From contig MCGO01000031.1 in the NCBI GenBank assembly GCA_002104985.1, positions 310,001 to 374,000 on the forward strand: DNA of 64,000 nt. Direction: 5' to 3'. The position numbers and the translations under genes were made by a program. Under the pieces are notes generated by a model. The model saw only the letters and a program-made list of their open reading frames with translations, had not been told where the DNA came from and made no database searches. Position 1 is the first letter of the stretch, and every line of letters starts with the position of its first letter. This DNA is from Rhizoclosmatium globosum (taxonomy: Eukaryota; Chytridiomycota; Chytridiomycetes; Chytridiales; Chytriomycetaceae). This document shows, in pieces, positions 44,488 to 55,044 of the stretch.

Positions 44488-46063
44488 TCAAATGCTTGTA
44501 TGCATGGATGATTCTCCTTCTTGCGTTTCTTTTTCGATATTATTCAGTAACTCTGTCTGATAAAGGGATTAGCTGCAGAATATCAAGGGAATTGCAACTT
44601 ACCCATTTTTCGCGATCACCTTCTCTGGTGAGTTCAGCCGCAAGTATTAACTGCTAAATAGTAAATTTTCGTGTATATGATAAAGAATGAGAATACCTTA
44701 GCCCTATCATTCACATCACAAAGGTTGTTCAAATGACTCATCAACATCGTCAATTTCACAAACTTGTCTGTAGCACTGCCGTCTAAACTGAGTGACTGAA
44801 TAAAAATATTAATTTAACCAAATTCAAAAAGTGACATACATGCATCGTGTCGCATAGTTCATTCACAACATCTTCCGCGCCTTCCAATGACTTGATACCA
44901 CTCAGTCTTTCGCGAAACGCTCTTTCTTTTTTCATCACAGCCGGATCCGCTTTCACTTGACCCAACTTGAACTTGAAATTGAATGAAACTGATGAACGTT
45001 TTGATTTCAATGCATACTTCCGGCCGGCGGCACCGAGCGCACGCGAAGCAGCGAGAAACATTTCGTTTTCCGCTGCAATTTGAGTGACATAAATCTGGAA
45101 AATTTCAGTCAATGAGAGATTGGTCAAACACGTACAGCATGAGGCTTGTTCCTTTCGCCCATTAGAGCAAGGATTTCAATCATTCGCTGACGATCGAGTA
45201 TTCCACACATATCGAGAAGTTTAGCCGCAGTTGTCTGTGTTTGAAGCAGAAGCTGTTTGAGTTGCACCCGATCTGAGCAATACGTTTGCAACTACGTATA
45301 AAGGAGTTAGCCAGCTGCAATATTCAACTTAAACACGTACTGCACATAAATGGAGAGTACGATCAATAAGCTCCTTGCCCTTTTCATTTTGGAGGGATTC
45401 CAACGAACTCATCGCGATTCGAGCAAATTCGTTCTCGCCGGGACCAAACATTTGAATCGAAGGAATGAATGAATTTGGATTTGATAGAATCAGAGATTGA
45501 ATGGCTGCAATAGGAGCTGGGGGTGTTGTTACATCCATCCATTCCTCGGTGGAAAATGGATCGAGAATAGTGCCTTGTTGGTCAATTATTGGAGATGAAT
45601 GATTTGAATGGATTGGCTTATTTAATTGAAGGTGGATGACGGAGCCTTGAACTTGTAGTTGTAATTCGAGCGATTGAACCTTCTGTTTGAGTTGGGCAGC
45701 CTCCAGCAGAGCTGACTCAAATTCGAGTTTAATACGATACATTGAGAGCATGAAGTGGTAGACGATGGAGGAACTTCAGCTGGAATTGTAGCTAAATGCG
45801 AAACGACAGCGGCGATTGACGAGCAGGGCCACTTCGGCTTCCAAGTCCTTTACTTTTTGCTCCAGACCGGCAATGTACGCTGCCTTTCTTTCCCTTAGAG
45901 CTCGTTGGGCTTCCCTGACTTGTCCTTGGCGAAGAGTCGTTGGCTCGGTACTGGTCTTTCTCCTTCCTCTGCCGCTGTTGGGGTTGTACGGCCGAGAAGC
46001 GCGCCCAGTCGTGGGTATGCTCCCATTGTGAGGGACGACTGGTACATCAAAGTCGACTTCCAT
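44488..46063 (-). CDS. bZIP protein, type B tail
   Basis: The start is MEVDFDVPVVPHNGSIPTTG. SGRGRRKTSTEPTTLRQGQV leads to the basic region REAQRALRERKAAYIAGLEQ and the zipper KVKDLEAEVALLVNRR. An in-frame TGA at about 45774 is followed by the continuing coiled coil MYRIKLEFESALLEAAQLKQ in the same frame. This probably means two compensating errors or a short intron. The tail has EEWMDVTTPPAP, IQMFGPGENEFARIAMSSLE, CSDRVQLKQLLLQTQTTAAK, DRQRMIEILALMGERNKPHA, LSGIKSLEGAEDVVNELCDT and LILAAELTREGDREKW. It ends at 44488. Confidence 0.62.
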
Positions 46064-47709
46064 CTCTTTCCGATGGATTTGTAAAATACAACAAAATTGA
46101 GGGATACAGACTCATGGTGTGAATCAAGAAGAACTCGACTTTGATGAACATCATGATAAATATCGTGGGAACGAAAGATGATAAATCCCGAAGAGATCGG
46201 CGTTTTGCTTTTTTTTGAAACCGCGGAAGAGGCTGGGACACGGAGATCGGGTTACGACCATACAGAGATCAAAAAGAGAAGGCAAACGACAAATTGCACA
46301 CTAAGATGCAGAGTACCAACTATCAACCGACCATGACGGATAGACCTTTTCCATGTCCAGCCTGCCACATCTTCAGCTACGATTGCACGGCCAGTCGGCA
46401 GGGAGTACCAGGCCTCTCTATGTCCGGACCAATGGCAAGGGGATGAAAGGAAATCAAGTAGGTGGTTTAGAAACAAAATCAAGAACAACAAAACTAAACA
46501 ACAACAGGGGAGGAAAGGGATAATAATAATGACAAAAAGGAAATAAACGAACATAAATAAATTCCACATCTCGCTCGCACCTGGCCTTCATGCCTTACTA
46601 CAACTACTACGAGAGTCTGCACCACACCACTCCCGGGTCCTCAATAAGATATAAGTATTATGTGTTTCGCTATAAGCTCTGTTTCCAGTGCCTAAGTATA
46701 CTACGCATACCGACGGAATAATAATAGCCTAATAGAGGGCAATTGACTATCCGCAGTAGGTTCTGCCGCCAGTTGAGATTCCAATACTACCTTCCACGGT
46801 CCTACCCTGCCTGAAGTACTCGCTCAACGCGCCCCAACCTACTCGCCGTCTCCAGGCTCCACACATAATCACGAAAGGCCTCACTCGCCCCTTTGGTCTG
46901 CTCTCGCTCACTTTCGCTCTATACTTATCTACAACGCTATAGCTAGATCCCTTTTCTTGGATCGTCAACCGTCGCCATATTCCAAATTGAGGTAACCAAG
47001 TGTACCCAAGGCCCTGGTCCGGGTGCCTCGCCTCCAACCCAACACAAAATAATACCAGAAGCATATGACCAAGGGGAATAATGCAAACCTGGCCATAAGC
47101 GGGGGATGTTGACTTGCGGATTCCAAGCTGTACAGGATGTATATCTCGAGGGAAAGAATGTAGATACTTGATTTCAGCTCCAGTTCCATCCAGAAGCAAT
47201 AGCTATACCCGCATAAGTATTTCTTCCTTGATTGATTGAGTTATGTAAAAATAAAACGTCTGCTCCATGCACTTACCAAATTAAGTGAGGCGGGTTGCCT
47301 TTGTCAGCGGCTGATATTACTCTCTTTCGTCAAAGATTTGCAAAGAGCGTCGTGCTTTTTCTAGCACGTTCATGCATTACGAGTAAACCTTACGAGATAA
47401 ATACAGTAGATTATATACAAAAGGGTTGTAAACGAGGTATGTGATTAAATCTTCACCTTCTACCATTTATACAACATGAAGTCCAAAAATGTTATCATTG
47501 TGAAATCGACATTATAAATTGTGTCTAAGGATTTGTTGGGGCCCCTCTTCTGTCACAATTCCATCCGCTGAGGCACGCATTGAACTTCATCACGTAAGAA
47601 AGTACCAGAAATAAGAGGCCCAAGTCATTCAACACCAGAGGCAACAATCACTGAGTCGGCATTCAATTTTCCCGCGCCGTTATAAAAATCTTCCACAAAC
47701 GCTTCTTGG
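46064..47709. other. Gene-poor interval of odd composition
   Basis: It separates the bZIP array from conserved genes. Open frames on the minus strand at 46252-46569 and 46747-47199 are long enough to notice, but they show no domain, splice pattern or coding composition like the neighbours. The block 46570-47210 is noticeably richer in C (plus strand) than its flanks and could be a mobile-element remnant; no terminal repeats were seen. Confidence 0.35.
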
Positions 47710-48093
47710 ATGCATCAACAACCATCATCAAGTACAACCCCGACCACCTCATCTCTCTACCGATTCCGATGGGGTCGACCTCTACCCTGCACACATTGCC
47801 GAGCCATAAACCGCAAATGCACTCTGGAACAACCAACATGCCTACGGTGCCAAGAAAAGGGCCTTCCATGCGTATACTCTGCCGAGACGCCAACTGTGGC
47901 TAAACGGAAAGAACCAAAACGGGCAAAAGCGTGCACAGAGTGTCACGGACACAAGAGGAGGTGCGATTTGGCGAAGCCTTCGTGCACTGGATGTGTGACC
48001 CGGGGGCTGCATTGTAACTATTCTTTGAATGCCGAAAGTCAGGTCGGAGTTCGTCTACGGAGTCACCGGAGAGGGATCTACGTAAGTCGTTGA
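47710..48093 (+). CDS. Small protein with two Zn2Cys6 clusters
   Basis: One exon, 127 residues. Cluster 1, starting CTHCRAINRKC, and cluster 2, starting CTECHGHKRRC, both follow C-x2-C-x6-C-x6-C-x2-C-x6-C, the binuclear zinc motif of Gal4-type fungal regulators. They are separated by a basic linker (KRKEPKRAKA). The usual middle-homology domain is missing: either the gene is really this short, or further exons begin after 48080 where GTAAGT occurs (about 48080-48085). I could not find a convincing continuation. Confidence 0.7.
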   Translation: MHQQPSSSTTPTTSSLYRFRWGRPLPCTHCRAINRKCTLEQPTCLRCQEKGLPCVYSAETPTVAKRKEPKRAKACTECHGHKRRCDLAKPSCTGCVTRGLHCNYSLNAESQVGVRLRSHRRGIYVSR

Positions 48094-48379
48094 GTGTGCA
48101 GCCGGAGCAGAAGCTGGATCGTCTTAGCATAGCGTTTCTGATTGATTGACAATAAACAAGTTCACACAGTCTCTCATCCCTCTACATCTGGTTGTAATCC
48201 TTTAGATTGTGTACAAGCGCTAGAGGCGAATACTTCAAAATAAGCGTGGATGAAGAGTGGGCCTGAGTAAATGCCGGCACCACTTTCAAAAACCATCCTG
48301 TCAAAATACCCTTTTCGAAGCTTTGACAAGTCAAAGGATTGATTCGTATTCATTTCTGACCGCAGAAACTAAAATCAAA

Positions 48380-48733
48380 ATGACAGACTTTGCGAAACAT
48401 TGGGTTGATGCGTGGAACTCCCACGATCTTGACAAGATCTTGAACCACTATTCTGAGGATATCGAATTCACCAGTCCTCTTGTTGTAAAGGTTGTCAACG
48501 ATCCAACTGGCATTGTACGAGGAAAGGAGGCCCTTCGACAGTATTGGGCTAAAGGGTTGGCACTCAATCCAAACCTCCACTTCGAAATCATCAGTGTTTG
48601 CCATGGTGTTGGAGGATCACTGTCTATCGTCTACAAATCTGTGAGTATGAACAAGATCGTGACAGAGATCTTCTGGTTTGATGATTCGACAGCCAATCTC
48701 GTCATCAAAGCAATGGCCTTCTACTCACAGTAA
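48380..48733 (+). CDS. NTF2-like / SnoaL-fold protein
   Basis: 117 residues in one exon. MTDFAKHWVDAWNSHDLDKI followed by HYSEDIEFTSPLVV and GKEALRQYWAKGL is the standard start of the NTF2-like superfamily (alpha helices, then a curved sheet). Members bind small hydrophobic molecules or act as isomerases. The substrate is unknown. The frame is intact. Confidence 0.8.
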   Translation: MTDFAKHWVDAWNSHDLDKILNHYSEDIEFTSPLVVKVVNDPTGIVRGKEALRQYWAKGLALNPNLHFEIISVCHGVGGSLSIVYKSVSMNKIVTEIFWFDDSTANLVIKAMAFYSQ

Positions 48734-48925
48734 ATAGATAGAAATAAAGAGGGATATATCAAAAAAGCTCAACTTTATTTCCTACTTCTCCAACCCTCAG
48801 CATGGTATGAACAAAAGGGCTCCAAACGTTAGAAAAACAGAAAAGCTCCACACAAGATCCAAGGGAACAATAACCCTTTCACCAACAAAGAAAAACAAAG
48901 GGGGTAACTAGTTTAAAGCTGTAAT

Positions 48926-51131
48926 TTAGTTGAAGGTCTTGACGAACTCTCCCAAAACGGCCTTAATCTTCTTGTCAGTGTCTGGAGAGATGGCGTTCTC
49001 CTTCTTGATGGCCTCGTAAACCTCTGGGGCGTTGGCCTGGACGTATGGGGTAAGGGCAGCCTCGAAAGCAGTAACCTTGTTAACTGGGATCTTGTCCAAG
49101 AAACCGTTGACTCCAGAGTAGATGATGACGACCATGTGCTCAACTGGCAATGGCTTGTACTGAGCCTGCTTCAACAACTCGGTCAAACGGGCACCACGGT
49201 TCAACAAGAACTGAGTGGAGGCATCCAAGTCAGAACCGAACTGAGCGAAGGCAGCGACTTCACGGTACTGGGCCAAGAAAAGCTTCAAGGAACCGGCAAC
49301 CTGCTTCATGGCCTTAACCTGGGCAGCAGATCCGACACGGGACACAGAGAGACCGACGTTAATGGCTGGACGAACACCCTTGAAGAAGAGTTCGGCTTCC
49401 AAGAAAATTTGACCGTCAGTAATGGAAATAACGTTGGTTGGGATATAAGCAGACACATCTCCTCCCTGGGTCTCAATGACTGGCAAGGCAGTCATGGAAC
49501 CTCCACCGAGGGACTTGTTCATCTTGGCAGCACGCTCCAAAAGACGGGAGTGCAAGTAGAAAACGTCTCCTGGGTAAGCCTCACGACCTGGTGGACGACG
49601 GAGCAAAAGGGACATTTGACGGTAAGCGACGGCCTGCTTGGACAAGTCATCGTAGACAATGAGGGCGTGCTTTCCGTTGTCACGGAAGTACTCTCCGAAG
49701 GCGGCACCAGAGTATGGAGCCAAGAACTGAAGAGGAGCAGAGTCGGAGGCGGTGGCAGCAACGACAATGGAGTACTTCAAGGCGTCGTTCTCCTCAAGGG
49801 TCTTGACGAACTGAGCGACGGTGGAACGCTTCTGACCGACAGCAACGTACACACAGTACAACTTCTTGGACTCATCAGAAGAGGAGTTCCACTTCTTCTG
49901 GTTCAAAATGGTGTCCAAAGCGACGGCAGTCTTTCCGGTTTGACGATCACCAATGATCAACTCACGCTGACCACGACCAATTGGCACCATGGAGTCGATA
50001 CACTTGATACCAGTTTGCATTGGCTCCTTGACAGACTCACGTGGAATAATACCTGGGGCCTTGACCTGGACACGCTGACGAACAACGTCCTTCAATGGAC
50101 CCTTTCCGTCAATTGGGTTTCCAAGAGCGTCAACGACACGTCCGAGGAGACCAGCACCGACTGGGACGTCGACAATGGCTCCAGTACGCTTAACGATGTC
50201 TCCCTCCTTGATGAGACGATCGTTACCGAAAACGACAATACCGACGTTGTCTGGCTCCAAGTTAAGGGCCATTCCCTGTAGCGAACGAGTTAGAATATAA
50301 ATAATAGGAGCAGAATAGCAGTTTGCGGAGATAAAGTGGTGTAGCCAGTAGATTGTCCTGTATCATAAACCCTGTCCTTTCATCACCGTACCGTCCCATT
50401 GTATCATCCTGAGTTCAACATAGCAGTATTGTATATGCATCTTTCATTGCTGTGCTGAAGCTGATACGCGTGTGTGGCAGGACTGAGAGCATAAAATATG
50501 CAATAAACGCACCTTGACTCCAGAGGAGAACTCAACCATCTCTTCGGCCTGGACGTTCTTCAAACCGTAGACACGGGCAATACCGTCTCCGACAGACAAG
50601 ACTCTTCCGGTCTCTTGGATGTCGAAGGAGGCAGAGGCACCGAGGATACGCTCCTCAAGGATGGAGGAAACCTCAGAGGTACCTGTAAACAGACAGGTTA
50701 GATCCCAGCCAGGTACAACACGCCATCAGAAAGATCCCGCGAGAAGGAGAGGATTGCAGCATAGCAGGGATGTCTCCATGGGTAGTTTGCGCTTTTTCGC
50801 TTTTGCCATTTTTCGCATGACCTCTCCCTTCCCCCTTCCTCTACATCCAACAACCAACCAACAAATACTAACCAGGCTTGGCAGCACTGGCAACGGCAGA
50901 CGAGTTGAAGAGTCTGATGCCGTTGGCGATGGAGGCGGTGGCCACGGCTGGGGCGGCTCCTCGGGCAGCCTTAGCAGACTAGGACGAGTAGTTGAACCAG
51001 GTTAATAACACTTCAACAAGGGACACCGGCGCGCGGACCCGCGTTGGATCCGCGATCGCCCGCTTAGAAACAACAGGAAAGTGACGTACGGTGTTCACGG
51101 CCAACGCGCGGAGGGATCGGAGGGATTGCAT
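48926..51131 (-). CDS. ATP1: Mitochondrial ATP synthase subunit alpha
   Basis: F1-sector subunit of the mitochondrial ATP synthase. Four exons: a 14-codon first exon from 51131 ([14 protein letters not shown]), an exon starting [16 protein letters not shown], one starting [16 protein letters not shown], and the 449-codon last exon from 50275 ([20 protein letters not shown]). The N-terminus is a typical arginine-rich import sequence. Motifs: the P-loop [16 protein letters not shown], the region [11 protein letters not shown], and the alpha-family signature [13 protein letters not shown]. The C-terminus ([10 protein letters not shown]) is normal. Codon choice is strongly biased, and no frame break occurs over more than 1.3 kb. 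Confidence 0.97.
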
Positions 51132-51456
51132 TTTGGGTTGTGAAAAAGTGCTGAGGAAAAAACGAGGACCAACCAACAAGAACTAGTAACTCTGCTGCTT
51201 TTCGGGCGCTTTGATTTTGTCTTGGAGCTTAGGTTGTGCATATCACAGAAGGTGCTTCATACCGGAATTTATCTGATTTTACAGACCCCTCACAGTTTCT
51301 TCTCTAACTACTTCCAACGGTTTCTATTTTACCAGCTCCACTTACTTTACCTAAAATACCAATCATCCTGGTAAGAATGAATTCAATAAAAAATGCACGC
51401 GAGAATGTTCATGACAGAGGTTGATTTATTGATGGAACAAGAATAAGATAAATACA
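51132..51456. other. Intergenic between ATP1 and CWC15
   Basis: Holds the ATP1 upstream region and the 3' flank of the Cwc15 gene. No further feature was identified. Confidence 0.5.
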
Positions 51457-52347
51457 TTAACGGACGTCTAAGAATCACAAAATCAGGATCAGTTTCACGT
51501 TAATTCAAGGCTATTTAACTCACATTTGGACATGAACTTGCGGTGGAAGTCTGATCTCAGCAGATCGTTCACGAATCGTTTCTTTGGTCGTTCCTCAACT
51601 CCTCTCGATTGATTCTTGAAAATGACATCATCGTCCCATCGTCTCTTTACAGCAAACCCTCCAGACACGGTAACCGCTGAAGAAGACGCTCCTTGGTTCA
51701 ACAAAGGGTTTCCAGCAAGCATAGCCTCCTCCCTCGCCCGTTCCTCTTCTTCCCTCTTTTCCTTCTCCAACCGCTCTTTTTCCTCGGCCCTCTCCCGTTT
51801 AATCTTTTCAAGTTCCCTCATCAGTTCTGCTTCATCATCATCACTATCATCATCATCCTCATCGTCCTCATCGTCTTCTTTCTCTTCTTCTTCGTCAGGA
51901 TCATCGTCAACGTCGTCGTCTGCGTCCGGGTTTTCTGCTAACAACTCTCGCCGCTTTTGTTCAAGTTGCTCCTCTACGCACACAGGTTTAGGCCACGGTT
52001 TCCAAGAACTTCAAGTTTTAAGATAGAGCGTACCATCAATAGCAACTCCTCCAGCTGCTGCTGCCTTTGCTGCTCTTTCAGCAGCCAGAAGTTTCTGTTT
52101 CAAGGCCTCTCGGTCCAGTCTTTCGCCCGGTGCGTTCTGGCCTGTTTGACTGATTGTTTGATGTAGTTAGAAATGAGTCTTGGAGATTGATGGGTGCCCG
52201 TTAAGAAGTAGGAGACGAACCGCAGTTTGATTTGGGTATGGGCTGGCAACTCTTTGGCGGATCTCTGCTGTGTGGGTGCTCCTCCGGTATCACGAAGGGA
52301 CCTCCTCCAACTGCTGGGAGCCATGTGGGACGGGCGGCGGTGGTCAT
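51457..52347 (-). CDS. CWC15: Pre-mRNA splicing factor Cwc15/Cwf15
   Basis: Component of the Prp19-associated spliceosome complex. [16 protein letters not shown] is the family's conserved start. After a -1 frame change near 52300, [20 protein letters not shown] leads to an intron. [20 protein letters not shown] follows, then an intron, an acidic run of Asp and Glu, a Glu/Arg/Lys helix, and the conserved end [12 protein letters not shown] plus [19 protein letters not shown] last intron (GTGAGT...TTAG, about 51468-51532) adds YVR and the stop, matching the family's usual ending. Confidence 0.88.
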
Positions 52348-52478
52348 CTGGTGGTTTGTTCAAAGTTATTATTCAAACATGTCCCGTCCTTGTCTCATCC
52401 AGAATAATACTAGTTACTCAGAACTTTTATTACCGATTCTGAACTGATTCAAACGGTGTTCAGTATCCTCCAATTTAT

Positions 52479-53926
52479 TTACTCTTTCACGTCTGCCCCA
52501 AACACGTCCTCAGCCCGTTCGACAGCCCCTTCCGGACTGTCTCGCCAAATAACAAAATGACCTTGCAGACTTGCTGCACTCCATGGTCTTCCTGTCGCCC
52601 TTAAGGCAGCCACGAATTTATCGCCAAGTTCTTCTCTTCCAGGGTAGAACCGCAAGAACATCGCTTTAGTCTGCGAATCAGTTGCATCGTCAATCTTCAT
52701 CTTCACGTCAGCGCGTCCCGGTCGAATGAGTGCTGGATCCAAGCGCGAAACATGGTTTGTTGTCATGAACACGATACGTTCTTCAGACGCTGCTACACCG
52801 TCAGTGCGTTCAAAAGACCAGAGAATGTGACCATTGATTGGAATCTGAATATCTTGGAATTGAGTATTGTACTTCTCATACCTGAGAAAAACAAAACTCA
52901 CCCTTCTTGCGCAGAAGCATCTCGTTTTGTAAATGCAGCATCAATATCTTCTAGCAGAATCAAACTGCGAGGAGGTGCATTGGTCAAGAGATGTGCAAGT
53001 CGATCGTCAGTCATTCCGCGTTCGGATAGGTTCATGACGCAAATATTGTAATCCAAGTGTCCAGCAAGAGCTTGAATGAAAGATGTTTTTCCGCTTCCTG
53101 GCATTGATGTGGTCAGACTCAGAACCCCTCCAACACATCAACACGACATACCTGGTGGACCGTACAACAAGTAACCTCTCCTATATGGAATACCACGTTC
53201 ATGATACCACATTCCATTCGCCAAGAAAGCTTTCACGTCTTTTACCAAAAACTCGCTCACACCTTCATCCAAAACAACACTCTCGATCGCCCTCCTCCTC
53301 CGTGGTGCACCAAACGGCCTCCATTCAGGCCATAACTCGTATAAATAACAGTCTTCCCTTCTTCCTCCGCAAGCGCCGCTGTCTTTGCCTCATCCAGAAT
53401 CTGGAGCAACAGCCCTTTATCCCGTGCAAGCGCAGTAACAGTCACAGTCTCCCACGGACTCCCAGTTTTAAGATCAAGCATGGACCGTTCCCTCTGCCGT
53501 TCAATGTGAAACCAGGCTGGTCCGTACTTTATGAAATGGCGTCCGGGCGCAGGAACAAGCGAGAACTGCGCCAACGAAGTTCCCGTGTCTCGTCGAGTGA
53601 ATTGTGTTTCGACGGAGAGTTGGTTGTTGACGAGGAGGTTCGCGAGGAGACCCTTCTTCTTTGCGGGTGCATTTGAAGCGCCGTGGACGGATGCCCATTT
53701 GAGGAACCAGTTGTATGCGGGATCTTTCGATGGGATTTCAACAGTGACGAGGTAGCGCCGTTGGAGAACGTGGGCGAGTTGGAGACTGCCTGATCGGAGA
53801 GCCGCTAATCCAGCTGTGACTCCGATAAGCCCAAATCTATGCAACAATTAGATGTTGTGTCAATGTAGACAAAGTTTGGTGGTACCCTGCTGAAAAGTAC
53901 GGATTGGATGCCAGGAAAGCTTCCAT
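52479..53926 (-). CDS. BCS1: BCS1-type AAA ATPase of mitochondria
   Basis: Inner-membrane AAA chaperone that inserts the Rieske protein into complex III, by family. [14 protein letters not shown] is joined by an intron to [13 protein letters not shown], a hydrophobic anchor. The BCS1-specific region ([20 protein letters not shown], then [20 protein letters not shown]) follows, with a -1 change near 53320. The AAA core has GYLLYGPPG, an intron, [18 protein letters not shown], then Walker [12 protein letters not shown]. After the next intron the frame needs one more -1 correction before [20 protein letters not shown] and [15 protein letters not shown]. The end is VKE at 52479. Confidence 0.85.
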
Positions 53927-53977
53927 TTGTTTGGTTTGTTGAAGATCAAAAAGAGAAGAGAGCAGTAATTATTGGAA

Positions 53978-54930
53978 TCATAGTTCAGTTTTCCGAGAAG
54001 CTACTTCAGCTGCTTTTGTACATAGTGATGTGATTCCTTCATCACTCACGCTACCATCACAGAATCCGCCTTCTTTCATCAACACAAGCCCCTCCTCATC
54101 AACCTCACTCCCCTCTGCCAGCATATCGACATCAAACAAATCATTCACGAGTTCCTTCACCTTATTTTGAACACGTCGATCCACCTTGGACACGTCATAC
54201 AGATGTTTGAGAGCTTTGAATCCATTATGCCTCCAAAACACTCTCGCAGCAACCTTGTTTCCTCTCACAAGTGACGCCACCGCATGTGCCAGACTCTTCC
54301 GAACTTGAAAGTTTGTTTCATTGTTTACAGCTGCCAGAATTCCATCCACTTCCGCAACAGCTGCTCGTTGTGCATTGAAGTTGTTGCTCACAGCCCCAGC
54401 AAACACACGGGCAGCGTGAGATCGCACCCCAGCATCCTCATGAGAAGAAAGCAATCCAACAAGACGTGCCCGAAGCCAAGAATCCTCCATCAAGTTGGCC
54501 CCCTCATCGATATCTGACACCTCCTCCTCCAACCAAGTTAAATGATGCACCAAATCGTCCACACCAAGTCCCTCCGCCAATAAACTCTGCTTCTCCTCCG
54601 GTTTCGCTTCATTCGGATTCGTGACCTTCAACTCCCCGTCTTCGCCTTGATGCACAATGGCAACAGCAGCATTAGCATCCACAGCATCGTCATTCGGGTT
54701 CTTGAGTTTCGCTTCTTTGAGGCCCGTGTCAAAGTTGATACGGATGTGGAGACCGGCTGGGATACATTCGTCTGGATGTATCACCTTCCAGTCTGTGGTT
54801 GGGATGAACATGTGCGAGCAATCTTTGGGGCCTTGTGCATCAACTGAGACTTCATTGACGGACTCAGCAAGGGCTGTTGATGAGGCAAGGGCGAGGAGGA
54901 TGGTGGCAAGGATAGAGCAGTCAGTCGCAT
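53978..54930 (-). CDS. SIL1: Sil1/Fes1-type nucleotide exchange factor, ER-lumenal
   Basis: Exchange factor for the ER Hsp70 (BiP/Kar2), by family. The start at 54930 (MRLTA) gives a signal peptide, SILATILLALASSTALA, if one base is missing near 54915. The only alternative start in the open frame (55015) has no signal. The lumenal part is an all-helical Armadillo-like array: DDLVHHLTWLEEEVSDIDEG, LVGLLSSHEDAGVRSHAARV and VRKSLAHAVASLVRGNKVAA. The C-terminus is Lys-Thr-Glu-Leu, a variant of the HDEL/KDEL retrieval signal. Localisation follows from these two signals. Confidence 0.85.
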
Positions 54931-55044
54931 TTCGGGAATACTTTTTGGCATCCTTTCTTTGATTGGCGGACCGCCCAAAAAAATGAAGTTTGGCTTGTGC
55001 CACGTTGCATTCCAAGGTGGAATTACCGTCGATTCCCTACTTTA

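Noticed and set aside
46747..47199. A transposon protein in the gene-poor interval
   Set aside because: No reverse transcriptase, transposase or terminal-repeat signature could be seen.
49136..50281. A 381-residue open frame antisense to ATP1
   Set aside because: It is a shadow of the highly biased codon use of ATP1. It has no domain and no splice context.
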